A DNA stretch of 64,000 bases, taken from Hydromicrobium sp964415365. Lineage in GTDB: Bacteria; Actinomycetota; Humimicrobiia; Humimicrobiales; Humimicrobiaceae. The stretch lies in the NCBI GenBank assembly GCA_964415365.1, contig CAYPYW010000010.1, positions 1 to 64,000 of the forward strand, given 5' to 3'. The translations under genes and the position numbers were made by a program. Below, piece by piece: positions 51,601 through 59,916 of the stretch. Each line of letters starts with the position of its first letter. Position 1 is the stretch's first letter. Under the pieces are notes generated by a model. The model was not told the DNA's origin. It worked only from the letters and a program-made list of their open reading frames with translations, and did not search any database.

Positions 51601-52158
51601 ATGAAAGATGCATTAATGGTCGAAACAAAAAAAAGAATGAATCAAGCTCTGGAAAGAACCCAACATGAGTTTAATACTATCAGGACGGGAAGAGCATCTG
51701 TATCATTACTCGATAATATTTATATAGACTATTATGGCAGTAGGACTTTATTGAAACATATGTCTAACATGAGTATACCCGAACCCAGGACTATTCTAAT
51801 TTCACCTTACGAGCCAAAGTTTTTGAGGGAGATTGAGACTCAAATATCCAAATCTGATCTGGGCATCAATCCATCAAATGACGGGAAAGTTATCCGGCTT
51901 AGCATACCTCCTTTAAATGAGGAAAGAAGGAGGGAATTGGTCAAATTAGTTAAAAAGATTGCAGAAGATGGAAGAATAGCTATCAGGAATATCAGAAGAG
52001 AAATAAATGACGAATTTAAAAAGTTGGAAAACGAAAGTAAAATAACAGAAGATGATCTGATAAAATCTCAAGGGGAAGTCCAGGAAATTACTGATGAGTT
52101 TATAGAGAAGGTTAATGATTCTTTGGCCCAGAAAGAAAAAGAAATCATGGAAGTGTAG
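51601..52158 (+). CDS. frr: Ribosome recycling factor
   Basis: RRF splits post-termination ribosomes together with EF-G. The conserved segments FNTIRTGRASVSLLDNIYID, DLGINPSNDGKVIRLSIPPL and NEERRRELVKLVKK are present. It has 185 aa, as usual. Confidence 0.97.
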   Translation: MKDALMVETKKRMNQALERTQHEFNTIRTGRASVSLLDNIYIDYYGSRTLLKHMSNMSIPEPRTILISPYEPKFLREIETQISKSDLGINPSNDGKVIRLSIPPLNEERRRELVKLVKKIAEDGRIAIRNIRREINDEFKKLENESKITEDDLIKSQGEVQEITDEFIEKVNDSLAQKEKEIMEV

Positions 52159-52170
52159 GTAGGAAGTATT

Positions 52171-52932
52171 TTGAGTTTAATTTCTTCTATTTTTTCTTCC
52201 ATAAGAGTTCCAACCGTAAAAGAACTAAAGAAAAATAATATTCCGGAGCATGTGGCTATTATTATGGATGGAAATGGCAGATGGGCTATGAAGAGAAAAT
52301 TACCACGGTCTGCCGGTCATAGAGCTGGTGTTGAAGCTCTCAGGGATGTTATAGAGGTATGTATAGAATTAGGGATAAAGTTCTTGACCGTATATTCATT
52401 TTCCAGCGAAAACTGGCGGAGACCAAAAGACGAGGTGAATTTTCTTTTAAATCTATTCCTGGAAACATTGAGAGAAGAACTGGAGTCTCTGGATAGAAAC
52501 GGAGTAAGAGTGAGATTGATTGGTAATAGAGAAGAAGTACCTTCTGAAATATTAAAAGCTTTTGAGAATGCGGAAAAGGAGACTGAGAATAATAATAAGT
52601 TATTTTTCAATATTGCCTTTAATTACGGCTCCAGACAGGAAATTGTAGGTGCAGTTAAAAGAATATGTAGAGCAGCTGCTAGAAATGATATAGATATTGA
52701 GAAACTGGACGAGAAGAATTTTTCAGAATATTTATTTACAGACAGCTACCCCGATCCCGATTTTTTAATTAGAACCAGTGGTGAATATAGAGTAAGCAAT
52801 TTCCTGCTGTGGCAAATCGCATACTGCGAATTCTATTTTGTGAAAACACTCTGGCCGGATTTTAAAAAGAAAAACTTCTTAAAAGCTATTTATTATTACC
52901 AGTACAGAGATAGAAGATTTGGCGGGTTGTGA
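52171..52932 (+). CDS. uppS: Isoprenyl (undecaprenyl) diphosphate synthase
   Basis: A cis-prenyltransferase for the lipid carrier of cell-wall synthesis. The diagnostic motifs are IIMDGNGRWAMKRKLPRSAG (catalytic Asp), TVYSFSSENWRRP, NIAFNYGSRQEI and the C-terminal FLIRTSGEYRVSNFLLWQ. The start is TTG at 52171. In most bacteria cdsA and dxr follow; here rseP follows directly. Confidence 0.95.
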   Translation: MSLISSIFSSIRVPTVKELKKNNIPEHVAIIMDGNGRWAMKRKLPRSAGHRAGVEALRDVIEVCIELGIKFLTVYSFSSENWRRPKDEVNFLLNLFLETLREELESLDRNGVRVRLIGNREEVPSEILKAFENAEKETENNNKLFFNIAFNYGSRQEIVGAVKRICRAAARNDIDIEKLDEKNFSEYLFTDSYPDPDFLIRTSGEYRVSNFLLWQIAYCEFYFVKTLWPDFKKKNFLKAIYYYQYRDRRFGGL

Positions 52933-52938
52933 TTTCCT

Positions 52939-54012
52939 ATGCAAACTGTAACTACCATTTTCCAATATATCCTGGCAATAGTCGGCCTGTCACTGATAGT
53001 AATTGTTCATGAATTTGGACATTTCTTGATGGCCAAGTTAAGCGGGATACATGTTGAAGAATTTTTTATTGGCTTTGGCCCGAAGCTCTTTAAATTTAAA
53101 GACAGGAGAGGTACTACTTATGGTATAAGTGCTATACCGGTAGGAGGATACAATAAATTACTGGGCATGGATAGAAATGAATCTATACCCCCCGATCTGA
53201 AGAATAAAGCATTCCAGAACAAACCTTTCTATAAGAAACTGCTGGTCGCAGTAGGCGGAGTTGGTTTTAATGTTATTTTTGCAGTGATATTAATGGGAAT
53301 TATTTTAAGTTTTGCGCCTACGGCGATCATTGGTTTTGTCGAGGCCGAATCACCTGCTGATATAAACGGCTTCAAGATAGGTGATGAAGTTATTGCTCTA
53401 AATGATCAAAAAATTGAGAGCTGGGATGATTTTTCCACTATGACTAAAAAATATCCTGGCGAAGAAGTAACTTATACTGTTATCCGTGAAGGGGAGGAAA
53501 TAAAGCTGGAAGCAAAACTGGATGATGTGGAGGGCCAGGGATATCTGGGAATAAGTCCGCGGTACACTTTGAGTCCCCGGTATGCCATAAAGGAATATGG
53601 CTTTTTTGGAGTAATAAAAGAAAGCTTCAGGATAGTCTGGGATATAAGTGTCACTTATATAAAGCTGTTTGGAATGCTGTTTACAGGCAAAATACCTCTC
53701 AGTGAGGCCAGACCGGTTTCGCCGGTTGGACTGGTGAGTTTATTTCAGCAGTTTGCATCAGTAAGCATACAGGATTTTATATTTTTTGTTGCACTGGTTT
53801 CTGTTTTAATGGGTTTCGGAAATTTAATTCCGATTATTCCTTTAGATGGAGGAAATATTATATTGATCATAATCGAGTCTATAAGAAGAAAACCAATTCC
53901 AAGGAGAGTTCTGGAAATCCTCAATTTCGCAGGGGTATTTATTCTGGTTTCCATACTTATTATAGGCTTTGTTTTCGATATAATAAAACCTTTCAATATT
54001 AAAAATATGTAA
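52939..54012 (+). CDS. rseP: Site-2 intramembrane metalloprotease RseP/RasP
   Basis: A membrane zinc protease that cleaves anti-sigma factors and leftover signal peptides. The HExxH site is in VIVHEFGHFLMAKLSG within the first transmembrane helix (about 25). A PDZ domain (about 115-200, EAESPADINGFKIGDEVIAL) follows, and the second zinc ligand is in IPIIPLDGGNIIL near 302. There are about four membrane spans. At 357 aa it is standard. Confidence 0.93.
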   Translation: MQTVTTIFQYILAIVGLSLIVIVHEFGHFLMAKLSGIHVEEFFIGFGPKLFKFKDRRGTTYGISAIPVGGYNKLLGMDRNESIPPDLKNKAFQNKPFYKKLLVAVGGVGFNVIFAVILMGIILSFAPTAIIGFVEAESPADINGFKIGDEVIALNDQKIESWDDFSTMTKKYPGEEVTYTVIREGEEIKLEAKLDDVEGQGYLGISPRYTLSPRYAIKEYGFFGVIKESFRIVWDISVTYIKLFGMLFTGKIPLSEARPVSPVGLVSLFQQFASVSIQDFIFFVALVSVLMGFGNLIPIIPLDGGNIILIIIESIRRKPIPRRVLEILNFAGVFILVSILIIGFVFDIIKPFNIKNM

Positions 54013-54036
54013 TAATTATCTGAGCAATAATTTCAA

Positions 54037-55110
54037 ATGCAAATAATAAGAAAAAAAACCAGGGTTGTTAAAGTGGGAAAGTTGAAAGTAGGAGGCGATA
54101 ACCCTATTATTGTACAGTCCATGACTAAAAGTAAGCTGGAGGATCTGAGCACCATCAGAGATGAGATAAAAGAATTGATTGGAAGCGGCTGTGAACTTAT
54201 AAGAATAGCAATACCGGAAAAGAAATCTATAAATTATCTTAAGAAATTAATTAATAAAGGAATTTTTACGGTTCCATTAGTAGCTGATATTCAATTTGAC
54301 TACCAGTTGGCTCTTGATTGTATGGATATCGGAGTTGATGGTATAAGGATAAATCCGGGTAATATAGGGGAGCGCAGCCGGGTCTCGAAAATTGTAGAGA
54401 AAGCTAAAAGGAAAAGGATTGCGTTGAGGATTGGTGTCAATTCAGGTTCCATAGATAAAAAAATACTTAAAAAAAATAAGGGTAATATTGTCAATTCAAT
54501 GGTTGAAAGTGCATTGGAAAGTGTTAAACTTTTAGAAAGTTTAAAATTCAATAATTTCAAGATATCGGCGAAAGCATCGTCAGTTCTTGATACTATAAAT
54601 GTATATGAGGCAATATCAGATAAAGTCGATTATCCTCTGCATTTAGGTGTGACCGAAGCAGGACCTCCTTTTAGGGGCAGCATAAAGTCGTCGGTTGGTA
54701 TTGGTATTTTATTATCCAGAGGGATAGGGGATACTATAAGGGTTTCGCTGACCGGAAAATCAACGGATGAAGTGAAAGCTGCGTACATAATTCTTAATAG
54801 TTTAAACTTAAGAAAAGTGGGAGTAGATATTATTTCCTGTCCCACTTGCGGGAGGACGGCAGATGATTTTCAGCAAATTGTATATGAAATTGAAGAACTA
54901 ACTGCGGGTACTAAGAAGAATTTAAAATTGGCCGTAATGGGCTGTATTGTTAATGGTCCCGGAGAAGCAAAAGATGCAGATCTGGGGATAGCCTTTGGTA
55001 AAGAAAAGGCAGCCCTCTTTTTAAAAGGTAAAGTGGTAAAAAGAATAGGTAGAGATGTTGTAGTAGAAGAGATTAAAAAAGAACTTGAAAAAATTAATTT
55101 AAATAGGTGA
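54037..55110 (+). CDS. ispG: 4-hydroxy-3-methylbut-2-enyl diphosphate synthase
   Basis: The [4Fe-4S] enzyme of the MEP isoprenoid pathway. The cluster cysteines are in ISCPTCGRTADDF (about 267) and AVMGCIVNGPGEAKDADLG (about 304). The N-terminal TIM barrel starts with GGDNPIIVQSMTKSKLEDL. It has 357 aa. It presumably feeds the uppS product through DMAPP/IPP; dxr is not in this cluster. Confidence 0.96.
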   Translation: MQIIRKKTRVVKVGKLKVGGDNPIIVQSMTKSKLEDLSTIRDEIKELIGSGCELIRIAIPEKKSINYLKKLINKGIFTVPLVADIQFDYQLALDCMDIGVDGIRINPGNIGERSRVSKIVEKAKRKRIALRIGVNSGSIDKKILKKNKGNIVNSMVESALESVKLLESLKFNNFKISAKASSVLDTINVYEAISDKVDYPLHLGVTEAGPPFRGSIKSSVGIGILLSRGIGDTIRVSLTGKSTDEVKAAYIILNSLNLRKVGVDIISCPTCGRTADDFQQIVYEIEELTAGTKKNLKLAVMGCIVNGPGEAKDADLGIAFGKEKAALFLKGKVVKRIGRDVVVEEIKKELEKINLNR

Positions 55111-55123
55111 AGGGGAGTTTGAA

Positions 55124-56395
55124 TTGAAGTTTTCTCAATTTTTTATTCCAACTTTAAAAGAGGAACCAAGTGAGGCTGAAATACCAAGTCATTCTTTAGC
55201 TCTAAGAGCTGGTCTTATAAGAAAAATTGCATCAGGTATTTATTCCTTCTTGCCACTGGGATTTAAGGTGCTAAGGAAAATCGAAGATATAGTCAGACAG
55301 GAAATGAATAATGCCGGTGCCGCCGAGCTAGTTTTACCGGTCATGCAGCCTTCTATTTTATGGGAAAAAACAGGTAGGTGGGGAGAGTATGGCTCTGAGT
55401 TGTTCAGGTTGAGGGATAGAAACAAAAGGGACTTCTGTCTGGGACCTACCCACGAAGAGGTAATAACTTATCTGGCGCATTCAGATTTGAAATCATATAA
55501 AGATTTACCTCTGAATCTTTATCAGATTCAGGTTAAGTTTAGAGATGAAATAAGGCCAAGATATGGGCTGCTGAGGGCCAGGGAATTTATTATGAAAGAT
55601 GCCTATAGTTTTTGCAGGAATGATGATGACTTAGAAGTTATTTACAAAAAGATGTATGATGCTTATTGTAAAATACTTGAAAGAATTGGCCTTGAGTACA
55701 GGGTGGTAGAGGCTGAAACGGGACTGATTGGTGGAAGCTCTTCTCATGAATTTATAATACTTGCTGAAAACGGTGAAGATAAATTGGTTTTTTGTCCGAA
55801 GTGCGGTTACTCGGCAAGTTTTGAAATGTCAGAGTCTGCATCCAAAACCGGCAGTGACAAGTGTATTAATTGTGGGAGAAAGCTCAAATCCGAGAAGGGA
55901 ATTGAGATTGGACATATTTTCAAACTGGGCCGTAAATATAGTGATAAATTGAATGCCAGGTTTCTGGATATAGATGGGAAACTAAAATCTTTAATTATGG
56001 GCTGTTACGGAATGGGAATAACCAGGATGCTGGCAGCAGTGATAGAGCAATTGCATGATAGTAAAGGAATAGTATGGCCTGTTTCTATAGCTCCGTTTGT
56101 AGTTAACCTTATAGTTACGACTATGGGGAATGAACAATTATCAAAAGCGGGCGATGTTGTATATGAAACTTTAATCAAGTCAAATGTTGAAGTTCTTTAT
56201 GATGATAGAGATATAAACGCAGGGATAAAATTCAAGGATTCGGACCTGATGGGAATGCCTGTTAAATTTATTCTGGGCAGGAAATTTCTGGATAATAAAA
56301 TAATTGATGTTGAATACAGGAAAGATGGTAAGAAGATAGAACTACCCCTGGATTCAGTTCCTGAGTTTATAAAAAAAATTAAAAACTGCGAGTAA
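55124..56395 (+). CDS. proS: Prolyl-tRNA synthetase lacking the editing insertion
   Basis: A class II synthetase. Motif 1 region SHSLALRAGLIRKIASGIYS, motif 2 QVKFRDEIRPRYGLLRAREF and motif 3 LIMGCYGMGITRMLAAVIEQ are present, followed by an anticodon-binding domain (about 325-423). At 423 aa it is about 150 residues shorter than usual bacterial ProRS. The gap is between motifs 2 and 3, where the INS (Ala-tRNA-Pro editing) domain should be. A CPKC...CINC pair (about 222-248) sits there instead. The start is TTG at 55124. Confidence 0.94.
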   Translation: MKFSQFFIPTLKEEPSEAEIPSHSLALRAGLIRKIASGIYSFLPLGFKVLRKIEDIVRQEMNNAGAAELVLPVMQPSILWEKTGRWGEYGSELFRLRDRNKRDFCLGPTHEEVITYLAHSDLKSYKDLPLNLYQIQVKFRDEIRPRYGLLRAREFIMKDAYSFCRNDDDLEVIYKKMYDAYCKILERIGLEYRVVEAETGLIGGSSSHEFIILAENGEDKLVFCPKCGYSASFEMSESASKTGSDKCINCGRKLKSEKGIEIGHIFKLGRKYSDKLNARFLDIDGKLKSLIMGCYGMGITRMLAAVIEQLHDSKGIVWPVSIAPFVVNLIVTTMGNEQLSKAGDVVYETLIKSNVEVLYDDRDINAGIKFKDSDLMGMPVKFILGRKFLDNKIIDVEYRKDGKKIELPLDSVPEFIKKIKNCE

Positions 56396-56412
56396 CCCCA
56401 AGCTGCCTCAAG

Positions 56413-58581
56413 ATGGATAATCAAGAAAGTAAAATCGAAGGGATTTTAGAAAAGATTATTTTCAAAAATTCTGAGACTGGTTTTATGGTCGGAAAAGTAA
56501 GATCAGAGGATAATAATCTGGTGACCATTGTGGGAAATGCTTTTGAACTTCAGTGTGGTGAAAAACTGGAAGTGACCGGGAAATGGGTTTTAAATAAAAA
56601 TTATGGGCGGCAGTTTGAAATTGAGAGCATTAAAACAGCTGAACCTGCTACTGTTGTCGGTATCGAGAATTATTTAGGCTCAGGTATGATAAAAGGCATC
56701 GGTCCGGTAATGGCAAATAGAATAGTCTCTCATTTTAAGCTTGAAACTCTAAGGATACTGGATGAAGAGCCGAAAAGATTAAATGAGATAGATGGCATAG
56801 GTAGAAAAAGAATAAATTTAATCTTAGAGTCCTGGAAAAAACATAAGAATGTAAGAGAGGTTATGATTTTTCTGCAATCTCACGGAATAAGTACCACTTA
56901 TGCTCTAAAAATTTATAATAATTACGGTGATAATTCCATAAGTGTTATAAAGACAAATCCCTATAGATTGTCTGAGGATATATTTGGAATAGGGTTTAAA
57001 ACTGCTGATAAAATTGCGTTGATGACAGGTATTGAAAAAGATTCGCCATTCAGGATGAAGGCAGGAATAATTCATTTATTAAGAGAGGCAGAAGATGGAG
57101 GACATTGCTACCTTCCATATGAAGAGTTTATCGAGATGGCAGAAAGTTTCCTGGGCACAGAGCTTGGAAGAATCACAGGTGCTTTAAGCGAACTGGAAAA
57201 AGAAGGAAAAATAATTGTTGTCAGAGATGACACGGATAAAGTATATCTTACAAATATTTATAATGCTGAAAAATATGTGAGTGAGAAAATCCTGGCTATT
57301 TTAGAAGGTGGTAAAGAAAATGAATCAGGAGAGGGTAGAAAGGGAAATATAAATCGCCTGATGAATGGCCTGGCTGCTGAAGAAAAGATAATACTGGATA
57401 GTATTCAGATGAAAGCCATTGAAAAGGCAGTATCCGAAAAAATACTGGTTATAACCGGAAGTCCCGGCACAGGAAAAAGTACCATACTTAATTTCATAAT
57501 AAAGATTTTTAAAAAGGAAAATAAAAGCGTTCTTTTAGGTGCTCCAACAGGGAGAGCTTCTAAAAGGTTGTGTGAGACCACTGGTAGAGAAGCCAAAACT
57601 ATACACAGACTATTAAATTACAATCCGAAACTGAACAAATTTTTAAAAAATGAAGAAAATCCCCTTGAAGCAGATATCGTAATAATCGATGAAGCTTCAA
57701 TGCTGGATATAAGGTTGATGAGGAATTTACTTTCAGCTGTTAAGCCACAGACCGGTATTATTTTTGTGGGTGATGTAGATCAATTGCCTGCAGTAGGTCC
57801 CGGGAATGTTTTAAGTGACATAATCAGTTCAGATACGGTTCCCGTAATTGAGCTTAAGAAAATATACAGGCAGGAGAGTGAAAGTCTTATTATATATAAT
57901 GCCCACAAAGTCCGGGATGGCCAGTTTCCATATATCGGCAAACCAAAAAACAGTGACTTTTTCTTTATTGAAAAAGATGAGCCTGAAGAAGTTGTAAGTC
58001 TTATATTGAACCTTCTTACCAAAAGAATCCCCAAAAGCTTCAGTTATGATCCTGTTCACGATATCCAGATTCTGGTTCCTACCAACAAAGGAACTGTTGG
58101 GGTTAATAATTTAAATTCCAGAATTCAGAATACTTTAAATTTTAACAGTCAAAAGGTTCTGAAGGGATCTGTGCAATATAGGTTGAATGATAAGGTAATA
58201 CAGCTCAAGAATAATTACGAAAAAGATGTTTATAATGGTGATATAGGATTTATAAATAGCATAGATATGGAAGCTGAAGAAATCGGAGTAAATTTTGATG
58301 GAAAAACTGTTAGTTATGGTTTTTTCGAGCTAGATGAGATAGGTTTATCTTATGCTATATCTATTCACAAATCTCAGGGGTCTGAATTTAAATGTGTTAT
58401 AATACCCATTTTGACTTCCCACTATATGCTGTTACAGAGAAATTTACTTTATACGGCAATAACGAGAGCCAGAGAGCTTGCGGTAATGGTTGGAAGTAAA
58501 AAAGCGATAGGAATGGCAGTAAATAGAAATATTGTTGAGAAGCGGTATACCAGTTTAAAGGAATTGCTTAGAAATTTTTGA
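56413..58581 (+). CDS. recD2: RecD2-type ATP-dependent DNA helicase
   Basis: A 5'-3' SF1B helicase of the RecD2/YrrC family. It has an N-terminal OB-like region, helix-hairpin-helix repeats (LGSGMIKGIGPVMANRIV; LNEIDGIGRKRINLI), Walker A ITGSPGTGKSTILNF (about 350), Walker B IIDEASMLDIRLM (about 425), VGDVDQLPAVGPGNVLSD and C-terminal SYAISIHKSQGSEFKCVIIP and TAITRARELAVMVGS. At 722 aa it is standard. It replaces the rimP position before nusA. Confidence 0.93.
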   Translation: MDNQESKIEGILEKIIFKNSETGFMVGKVRSEDNNLVTIVGNAFELQCGEKLEVTGKWVLNKNYGRQFEIESIKTAEPATVVGIENYLGSGMIKGIGPVMANRIVSHFKLETLRILDEEPKRLNEIDGIGRKRINLILESWKKHKNVREVMIFLQSHGISTTYALKIYNNYGDNSISVIKTNPYRLSEDIFGIGFKTADKIALMTGIEKDSPFRMKAGIIHLLREAEDGGHCYLPYEEFIEMAESFLGTELGRITGALSELEKEGKIIVVRDDTDKVYLTNIYNAEKYVSEKILAILEGGKENESGEGRKGNINRLMNGLAAEEKIILDSIQMKAIEKAVSEKILVITGSPGTGKSTILNFIIKIFKKENKSVLLGAPTGRASKRLCETTGREAKTIHRLLNYNPKLNKFLKNEENPLEADIVIIDEASMLDIRLMRNLLSAVKPQTGIIFVGDVDQLPAVGPGNVLSDIISSDTVPVIELKKIYRQESESLIIYNAHKVRDGQFPYIGKPKNSDFFFIEKDEPEEVVSLILNLLTKRIPKSFSYDPVHDIQILVPTNKGTVGVNNLNSRIQNTLNFNSQKVLKGSVQYRLNDKVIQLKNNYEKDVYNGDIGFINSIDMEAEEIGVNFDGKTVSYGFFELDEIGLSYAISIHKSQGSEFKCVIIPILTSHYMLLQRNLLYTAITRARELAVMVGSKKAIGMAVNRNIVEKRYTSLKELLRNF

Positions 58582-58686
58582 TGAACTCCTCTCTGCCTGT
58601 TAAGTTACAATTTCACTGGTTTCATTAAAGTCTTCTATGTACATAGTCAGAATAGTCGTACAACACTTCGATAATATAAGTACCGA

Positions 58687-58714
58687 TTGAATTTTTTCTA
58701 TTTTATGATATACT
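58687..58714 (+). promoter_or_regulatory. Putative promoter of the nusA-infB operon
   Basis: TTGAAT (58687-58692), a 16-bp spacer and TATACT (58709-58714) preceded by extended -10 TGA. The predicted start is near 58721. Confidence 0.55.
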
Positions 58715-58750
58715 CTTAGAGAAATTTTAATGTGAATAGTTATTAAAAAT

Positions 58751-58774
58751 AGTGGGCTAGACCCACTTTTTTTT
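58751..58774 (+). terminator. Weak intrinsic terminator in the nusA leader
   Basis: AGTGGG (58751-58756) pairs with CCCACT (58762-58767) around a CTAGA loop, followed by eight T's (58767-58774). It stands about 30 nt after the predicted transcript start and 34 nt before nusA. It may end transcription from recD2, attenuate nusA, or both. Confidence 0.6.
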
Positions 58775-58807
58775 AGTTTAAATTTTCTTATAGACAGGGG
58801 ACTTAAG

Positions 58808-59866
58808 TTGAATAAAAAATTAATGGCGGCACTGGTAGAATTAGAAAAGGAAAAAGGCATAAGAATTGACACTCTGATAGAGGCTCTCAAAATTGCCTTT
58901 GTTTCAGCCTATAAAAAGAATTATCAGGTTGACTATGACTGTCGTGTGGATATAAACGAAAAAACCGGTGAAATAAAGGTATTTAAAATTTTGGATGAAG
59001 GTGGAAGTGAAGATAATACGGCAGAGGATAGCGGCAAGAGAAATGAAGTAGAGGTTACCCCGGATAATTTTGGAAGAATTGCGGCTCAAACTGCTAAACA
59101 GGTAGTAAGGCAGAGGATTAAGGAAGCAGAACGGGAGATTATGTATGAAGAATTTAAAGATAGAGCGGGAGATATGGTAACCGGTATTGTTCAGCAGAGT
59201 GATGCCAGATTTACTCTGGTGGATCTGGGTAAAGTAGAAGCGTTGCTTCCTCCGTATGAGCAGGTTCCGAGAGAGAGATATAAGCACGGCGAAAGAATAA
59301 AGGTTTATATTTCTGATGTAAGAAAAACAACAAAGGGGCCTCAGGTAATAGTATCCAGAACGCATACCGGTCTGATCAGAAAATTATTTGAATTAGAAGT
59401 ACCCGAAATTTATGAAGGAATTGTAGAGATAAAAAGTATTTCCAGGGAAGCGGGTTACAGAACTAAGATTGCTGTTAGTTCAAACGAGAAGAATGTGGAT
59501 CCCGTGGGAGCATGTGTTGGTCCTAAAGGTTCGCGGGTCAGAATGGTTGTTGACGAATTGGGAGGGGAAAAAATAGATATAGTAGAATATAGTGATGACA
59601 TTGTAACCTTTATCAAAAATGCTCTAAGCCCGGCAAGAGTTTTAAAGGTGCTGACTGATGAGGATAAGAAGTTTGCATTAATTGTAGTTTCGAATGACCA
59701 GCTTTCTTTAGCAATAGGCAGGGAAGGTCAAAATGCTAGACTGGCAGCCAAATTAACCGGCTGGAAAATTGATATAAAGAGTGAGAAACAATTCGAAGAA
59801 GAGATGGATGAAGCCAGAAAAGAGAGATTAAAAAGTAAGGGAGAAGATACTGAAGTCAGCGAGTAA
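58808..59866 (+). CDS. nusA: Transcription termination/antitermination factor NusA
   Basis: An RNA polymerase-binding factor. It has an N-terminal NusA domain (1 to about 125), an S1 domain (about 130-200, GDMVTGIVQQSDARFTLVDL) and two KH domains (about 225-330; VGACVGPKGSRVRMVVDELG and LSLAIGREGQNARLAAKL). The protein ends shortly after KH2 (352 aa), without acidic C-terminal repeats, as in Gram-positives. The start is TTG with AGGGG upstream. rimP, its usual upstream partner, is absent. Confidence 0.95.
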   Translation: MNKKLMAALVELEKEKGIRIDTLIEALKIAFVSAYKKNYQVDYDCRVDINEKTGEIKVFKILDEGGSEDNTAEDSGKRNEVEVTPDNFGRIAAQTAKQVVRQRIKEAEREIMYEEFKDRAGDMVTGIVQQSDARFTLVDLGKVEALLPPYEQVPRERYKHGERIKVYISDVRKTTKGPQVIVSRTHTGLIRKLFELEVPEIYEGIVEIKSISREAGYRTKIAVSSNEKNVDPVGACVGPKGSRVRMVVDELGGEKIDIVEYSDDIVTFIKNALSPARVLKVLTDEDKKFALIVVSNDQLSLAIGREGQNARLAAKLTGWKIDIKSEKQFEEEMDEARKERLKSKGEDTEVSE

Positions 59867-59916
59867 TGTAATTATTATAAGTTTCAGAAATAAATGATGG
59901 GCCACTTGAAGGTATT

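Noticed and set aside
58635..58646. Perfect palindrome CTATGTACATAG upstream of the nusA promoter as an operator
   Set aside because: No regulator gene is nearby and 12-bp palindromes of this composition can arise by chance; it is also within the recD2 3' flank.
58600..58890. Minus-strand open frame of 96 codons over the nusA leader
   Set aside because: It is antisense to the promoter, terminator and nusA start, with no ribosome site and no family resemblance.
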